Assembly (NCBI GenBank): GCA_049589355.1 | Contig: JBAWAP010000181.1 | Location: 1 to 8,900, forward strand | Origin: JBAWAP01 sp049589355 | Lineage (GTDB): Bacteria > Chloroflexota > Anaerolineae > VGOG01 | Length of the DNA: 8,900 nucleotides | Reading direction: 5' to 3' | Shown here: piece after piece, positions 6,099-8,900 of the stretch | Layout: each line of letters begins with the position of its first letter | Position numbering within the stretch: the stretch's first letter is position 1 | Notes under the pieces: generated by a model | The model's database searches: none | The model's input: the letters and a program-made list of their open reading frames with translations, nothing else | What the model was told of the DNA's origin: nothing | Translations under genes and position numbers: made by a program

Positions 6099-6127
6099 AG
6101 TATAAACTATTTGCCCCAAAACGTCAA
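6099..6127 (-). promoter_or_regulatory. Sigma-70 promoter for tRNA-Pro
   Basis: On the minus strand, TTGACG (6127-6122) and TATACT (6104-6099) are separated by exactly 17 bp, and the tRNA begins 9 nt after the -10 box. Both boxes match consensus at 5 of 6 positions. It occupies the 43 bp gap after the TPR protein gene and would give tRNA-Pro, and perhaps the genes beyond, independent expression. Confidence 0.8.
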
Positions 6128-6132
6128 GCTCA

Positions 6133-7653
6133 CTATTCGGTCCGAAGGGCTCGCAGAGTCTCCGGACTGAACGGGTTGTGTCCGCTTCGTAATGCCTCAA
6201 TCCATGCTCGACGGCTAGCACTATAGCGCGCCTGGGTATCCTCAGGCTGTGTGTCCAGCCAGGCTAGAAAAGCCTCAAAGTCGCCGATGGCTTCTTCGGT
6301 GCGGCCTAGCAAGGCGTAGGTCAAGCCACGGCTATCGCGGCTGCGCGCCGTGGAGTCCGTCGCCACAGCATTCTCACAATAGGGCAGCGCATCCTCGGGT
6401 TGGCCGATCAGGCTCAACTCCCAGCAGAGAGCGTTGTTCGGCCCGGGAGCGTCTGGCCGCAATGCCTGTGCTTGCCGCAAGTCTGTCAGCGATTGTTGAT
6501 CGTATGCTTCTCCTAGCGCGAAGTAGGCTAAACCGCGATTGAAGGACGGAGCAGCGAAGGTTGGAACGAGCTCGATAGCTTGACCGAAGTCACTGATGGC
6601 CCGCTGCAGGTTGTTTTCCCCTCCTTGCTCCAGATAGGCTACCCCGCGGTTATTGTAGGCTGAAGCCAGGGAGGGGTTTTGTTCGATGGCTCGCGTGTAG
6701 TAGGCTATGGCTTGATCTCGGTCTCCTTGCAGCCCGTAGATGTACCCCAGGGCAAAGTAGGCGCTAGACAGCGCCCTTTCATCCCCTGGCGGATAATTTA
6801 GCGCTCGCTCGAAGGCGGCTAATGCCTGCTCGTAGCGGCGAGCGGCGTAATGCACCTGCCCCATACTGATCAGAGCGACCCATCGCGCCGTGGTTGGCAA
6901 TTCGGTGTTGATGACCTCACTCAGGTCTGCCGGCGTCGTCACTTGGCGCACCGTGCGCACCGATTGTTGCGCCTCCTGGTCAGATGGCAACGTGAAGTTG
7001 GCCAGCACACGCCCATTATCGTATTCGCCCCAGATCACCAGCGCTGCGCCGTACTCTTGTCCCACCCTCACTGCCTCGTCTCGGTCTGTCAGCGGTTGTG
7101 TCCAGATGGCCACGCGGCTATCAGCCAGTGCTTCTCCCTCGAATTCCTCTTGCAATGCCTCGCGGATGCGGCCAGCCACGTTGTAGCCCATGCGCTCAGA
7201 GTAGTTGGCGAAATGGCTAACGAGCACCAACGTTTCGCCGGGACTGGCCGGGACGACTGGAGCAAGTTGGCCGCGCTCACTGGCCTTTCTCACCAGGGTC
7301 CATCCGACAATCGCAGCCAGGATGATTACGACGGCTGTGGCGATCAGTAATCCCCGGCGCGGATGGCGTACTGTGGGCGCTTCTGCCTCCAGGGTGGCAG
7401 GCATAGGAAGAGGCTGCACCAGCTCCTCAGGGGCGAAACCTGCCGCCAGGAGAAATTCGTCCCGTTCCTGGGGCGTCAATCGCAGCTTGTCGGCGCAACG
7501 CAGTACATCCTGGCGGTGGCGGGGGCGAGCGGTCAGTCCTTCCTTCCAGCGGAAGATGGTCTGGCGACGCACGCCGATGGCGCGGGCCAGTTCAGCATCG
7601 GTGATGCCAGCGCGGCGCATATATTGCGAGAGAAGTTGCTCAAATGACTCCAT
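6133..7653 (-). CDS. Membrane-anchored HTH-TPR protein (putative regulator)
   Basis: This 506 aa protein has three parts. Residues 1-75 form an XRE-like helix-turn-helix (ITDAELARAIGVRRQTIFRW at 17-36, with flanking helices), which implies DNA binding in the cytoplasm. A proline-rich linker leads to one membrane helix at about 101-121 (GLLIATAVVIILAAIVGWTL), preceded by Arg-Arg, so the rest should be outside the membrane. Residues 138-225 (LVLVSHFANYS, then GRIREALQEEF and YGAALVIWGEY) resemble the TolB-like alpha/beta module found before TPRs. Residues 258-460 carry about five TPR units (for example AYFALGYIYGLQGDRDQAIAYYTRAIEQNP and YNNRGVAYLEQGG), a protein-binding scaffold. It could sense an envelope signal and act on DNA, but the helix-turn-helix may equally be a protein-binding or RodZ-like module. 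No strong ribosome site precedes ATG 7653. It is divergent from the VWA lipoprotein gene. Confidence 0.85.
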   Translation of the reverse strand: MESFEQLLSQYMRRAGITDAELARAIGVRRQTIFRWKEGLTARPRHRQDVLRCADKLRLTPQERDEFLLAAGFAPEELVQPLPMPATLEAEAPTVRHPRRGLLIATAVVIILAAIVGWTLVRKASERGQLAPVVPASPGETLVLVSHFANYSERMGYNVAGRIREALQEEFEGEALADSRVAIWTQPLTDRDEAVRVGQEYGAALVIWGEYDNGRVLANFTLPSDQEAQQSVRTVRQVTTPADLSEVINTELPTTARWVALISMGQVHYAARRYEQALAAFERALNYPPGDERALSSAYFALGYIYGLQGDRDQAIAYYTRAIEQNPSLASAYNNRGVAYLEQGGENNLQRAISDFGQAIELVPTFAAPSFNRGLAYFALGEAYDQQSLTDLRQAQALRPDAPGPNNALCWELSLIGQPEDALPYCENAVATDSTARSRDSRGLTYALLGRTEEAIGDFEAFLAWLDTQPEDTQARYSASRRAWIEALRSGHNPFSPETLRALRTE

Positions 7654-7665
7654 GGAGAGCGATCC

Positions 7666-7764
7666 AGACTTCGGAGGTTTTCAGACGCGATTCCGCCAGC
7701 CAAACCAACCAGATAATCAAGATAACTTTGCCAGCAGAGGCACTGCCGGAAACCTCCGAAGTCT
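7666..7764. repeat. 99 bp inverted-repeat element AGACTTCGGAGGTTT
   Basis: AGACTTCGGAGGTTT (7666-7680) and AAACCTCCGAAGTCT (7750-7764) are perfect 15 bp inverted repeats around 69 bp of non-coding sequence. Such ends recur, to my memory, in Chloroflexota intergenic regions, which would make this a MITE-like or REP-like element. It lies 12 bp before the ATG of the HTH-TPR gene, so it forms most of that gene's leader. It has no transposase and no obvious target-site duplication. Confidence 0.7.
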
Positions 7765-7769
7765 TGAGT

Positions 7770-7816
7770 TGACACTAATGAACTCCCGTCACACCGTGTC
7801 ACTGCGAATGTTACAC
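7770..7816 (+). promoter_or_regulatory. Three TNACAC boxes, possible operator
   Basis: TGACAC (7770-7775), TCACAC (7789-7794) and TTACAC (7811-7816) are direct repeats at 19 and 22 bp, about two helical turns apart. They lie just upstream of the VWA promoter and near the presumed promoter of the HTH-TPR gene. The middle one is part of ACAC-C-GTGT (7791-7799). They are candidate regulator sites by position only. Confidence 0.3.
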
Positions 7817-7836
7817 CATTGGCCCTTGAAATGCAA
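7808..7836 (-). promoter_or_regulatory. Possible divergent promoter for the HTH-TPR gene
   Basis: On the minus strand, TTGCAT (7836-7831) and TAACAT (7813-7808) have a 17 bp spacer. Each is an imperfect match. The -35 box overlaps by one base the -35 of the plus-strand VWA promoter, so the two would be back to back. The leader to ATG 7653 would then be about 150 nt and would contain the inverted-repeat element. Confidence 0.3.
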
Positions 7837-7854
7837 CACCGGTTGCGGTATAGT
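7826..7854 (+). promoter_or_regulatory. Sigma-70 promoter for the VWA lipoprotein gene
   Basis: TTGAAA (7826-7831), a 17 bp spacer and TATAGT (7849-7854) form a near-consensus vegetative promoter. Transcription should start near 7861, giving a leader of about 84 nt before ATG 7945. Confidence 0.75.
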
Positions 7855-7873
7855 AATTGTAGCACAAAGGAGG

Positions 7874-7916
7874 CCGGCTGCAAAGCCGGATCAAGCAGGG
7901 GGCAGATGCGCTCCCC
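7874..7916 (+). promoter_or_regulatory. Structured 5' leader of the VWA gene
   Basis: CCGGCT (7874-7879) and AGCCGG (7884-7889) form a stable hairpin closed by a GCAA (GNRA) tetraloop. A second stem pairs GGGGG (7898-7902) with TCCCC (7912-7916, one G-U pair). An A-rich stretch and the ribosome site AAGGAGG (7931-7937) follow. It matches no riboswitch class I can name; the hairpins may only stabilise the mRNA. Confidence 0.4.
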
Positions 7917-7944
7917 AAGTTAATAAAAAGAAGGAGGTAGGAAC

Positions 7945-8900
7945 ATGTTGAACAAACGAAGAGCACTGTTACTGGCCTTGGGATTGGGCATCGTTTTATT
8001 AGCAGGGGCATGTGCACCGGCCCCGCAGGATGCCAGCAAAGCCCGCAGCCGGGCCTTGATCAACCAGGGCGTCATTGTGCCGGCGGAGGAAGTGCGTGTG
8101 GCTGAGTATCTCAACTACTACGAGCAGCACTTCCCCGCGCCTACAGAGACTGCTCTGGGCCTCGACCTGCGGTTGGGCAACGAGCAAATCCCTACCGCGG
8201 GCGGTGAGGTCTGGCTGCAGATTGGCGTACAGGCACGGGAGACGGAAGACGAAGAAGTCACGCCGCTGAACCTGGCGTTGGTCATTGACCGCAGCGGCTC
8301 GATGGACGCGCCGGACAAGTGGCCCTATTTGCAGCAATCGCTGCGCGTCTTCTTCCACAGCCTCGACCCCGACGACATCGTGGCCGTGATTGGCTACGAT
8401 GACCAGGCCGAGGTAGTGTTGCCCGCACAGCGCGTTGGCGACCGTCGCTGGATTGAGCGCACTATAGAGCGTCTGTACCCGCGCGGGACCACGAATCTAC
8501 ACGCTGGTCTGATGCTGGGCTTCCAGGAGATAGACAAGAACTTCGATATCCGCCGCAACAACCGGGTCATCTTGCTAACGGATGGCATTGCCAACCGTGG
8601 GGTCACCGACCCGGACCAGATCGCTCACGACGCACTGGCTTACAACGAGCGCGGCATCTACCTCTCCACCATTGGCCTGGGGCTGGATTTCAACGACGCG
8701 TTGCTGAGCCAGTTGGCGCGGCAGGGGAAGGGAGCCTATCACTTCATAGACTCGGCCGAGGAGATGGACAAGATATTCCGTCGTGAGGTGGCGGGGCTGG
8801 TGGAAAAGATGGCCCGCGAGGTGGCGGTGACAGTGTACCCCGGAGAGGGCGTAGAGATGATCGCTCTCACCGGTTACGATGGGCGGCCACCCGCTGGTCC
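7945..8900 (+). CDS. YfbK-like von Willebrand factor A lipoprotein, 3' part outside window
   Basis: The 318 residues in the window begin with a signal peptide: MLNKRR, a hydrophobic core and LLAGAC, a slightly atypical lipobox with Cys23. The mature protein is thus probably a membrane-anchored lipoprotein. The segment EEVRVAEYLNYYEQHFPAP (48-66) matches the short domain that precedes VWA in E. coli YfbK and relatives. The VWA domain starts near residue 108. It has an intact metal-ion-dependent adhesion site: DRSGS (Asp115, Ser117, Ser119), Thr182 or Thr183 in RGTTN, and Asp213 in LLTDG. It therefore should bind a divalent metal and a protein partner at the cell surface. The C-terminal DUF3520-type region expected for YfbK lies beyond the window. 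ATG 7945 is supported by AAGGAGG 7 nt upstream and a promoter at 7826-7854. The substrate or partner is unknown. Confidence 0.92.
   Translation, partial: MLNKRRALLLALGLGIVLLAGACAPAPQDASKARSRALINQGVIVPAEEVRVAEYLNYYEQHFPAPTETALGLDLRLGNEQIPTAGGEVWLQIGVQARETEDEEVTPLNLALVIDRSGSMDAPDKWPYLQQSLRVFFHSLDPDDIVAVIGYDDQAEVVLPAQRVGDRRWIERTIERLYPRGTTNLHAGLMLGFQEIDKNFDIRRNNRVILLTDGIANRGVTDPDQIAHDALAYNERGIYLSTIGLGLDFNDALLSQLARQGKGAYHFIDSAEEMDKIFRREVAGLVEKMAREVAVTVYPGEGVEMIALTGYDGRPPAG

Noticed and set aside
7861..7920. Cyclic-di-GMP (GEMM-I) riboswitch before the VWA gene
   Set aside because: The GCAAAGCCGG string resembles part of the conserved core, but the first helix, the second conserved strand and the terminal pairing are absent.
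7205..7951. Long plus-strand open frame (248 codons) across the N-terminus of the HTH-TPR gene and the intergenic region
   Set aside because: It runs antisense to a well-supported gene, through an inverted-repeat element, a promoter and a ribosome site, and its translation is low-complexity Arg/Ser-rich with no recognisable domain.
1..8900. CRISPR array, insertion-sequence transposase or recombinase
   Set aside because: No regularly spaced direct repeats and no transposase or integrase motifs are seen on either strand.

Overview
The window looks like chromosomal DNA of a bacterium, most plausibly a member of the Chloroflexota (Anaerolineae-like). The reasons are the G+C-rich coding sequence, the mixture of tRNAs with and without an encoded CCA end, the helix-turn-helix/TM/TPR protein architecture, and intergenic inverted repeats of kinds I associate with that phylum. 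The assignment is inference from style, not from a marker gene.

Layout, left to right. Positions 1-240 hold no gene but three adjacent intergenic repeat elements, each able to fold. Positions 241-4743 carry two tandem, same-strand, full-length UvrD/PcrA-type superfamily 1 DNA helicases. They are clearly duplicates, but their similarity is mosaic: about 82% nucleotide identity in one N-terminal stretch against about 98% over 343 bp covering motifs V and VI. This suggests gene conversion. The second copy has a strong hairpin just before its start and substitutions in otherwise conserved motifs.

Positions 4828-6089 are a tRNA cluster on the minus strand: tRNA-Pro(TGG), a DUF5661-like protein gene, tRNA-Gly(TCC), the 5' half of another tRNA, and an intact tRNA with anticodon CAT. 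Between the half tRNA and the CAT tRNA, on the opposite strand, is a small A+T-richer gene. It encodes a PD-(D/E)xK protein of the group I intron/homing endonuclease type (I-Ssp6803I-like). Its stop codon ends exactly where the half tRNA breaks off, in the anticodon loop. The known homing enzyme of this fold, I-Ssp6803I, is encoded in an intron interrupting a tRNA-fMet(CAU) gene, so this looks like a homing-type endonuclease gene that has moved into a tRNA anticodon loop without a recognisable intron. It is the most interesting feature of the window.

The right part is a divergent pair. A minus-strand gene encodes a protein with an N-terminal XRE-like DNA-binding domain, one membrane helix and C-terminal TPRs (a candidate membrane-bound regulator). 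A plus-strand gene, cut by the window end, encodes a YfbK-like von Willebrand factor A lipoprotein. The 291 bp between them contain a 99 bp inverted-repeat element, three spaced TNACAC boxes, a near-consensus sigma-70 promoter for the VWA gene and a structured 5' leader. A second near-consensus promoter drives tRNA-Pro and may read through the DUF5661 gene and tRNA-Gly.
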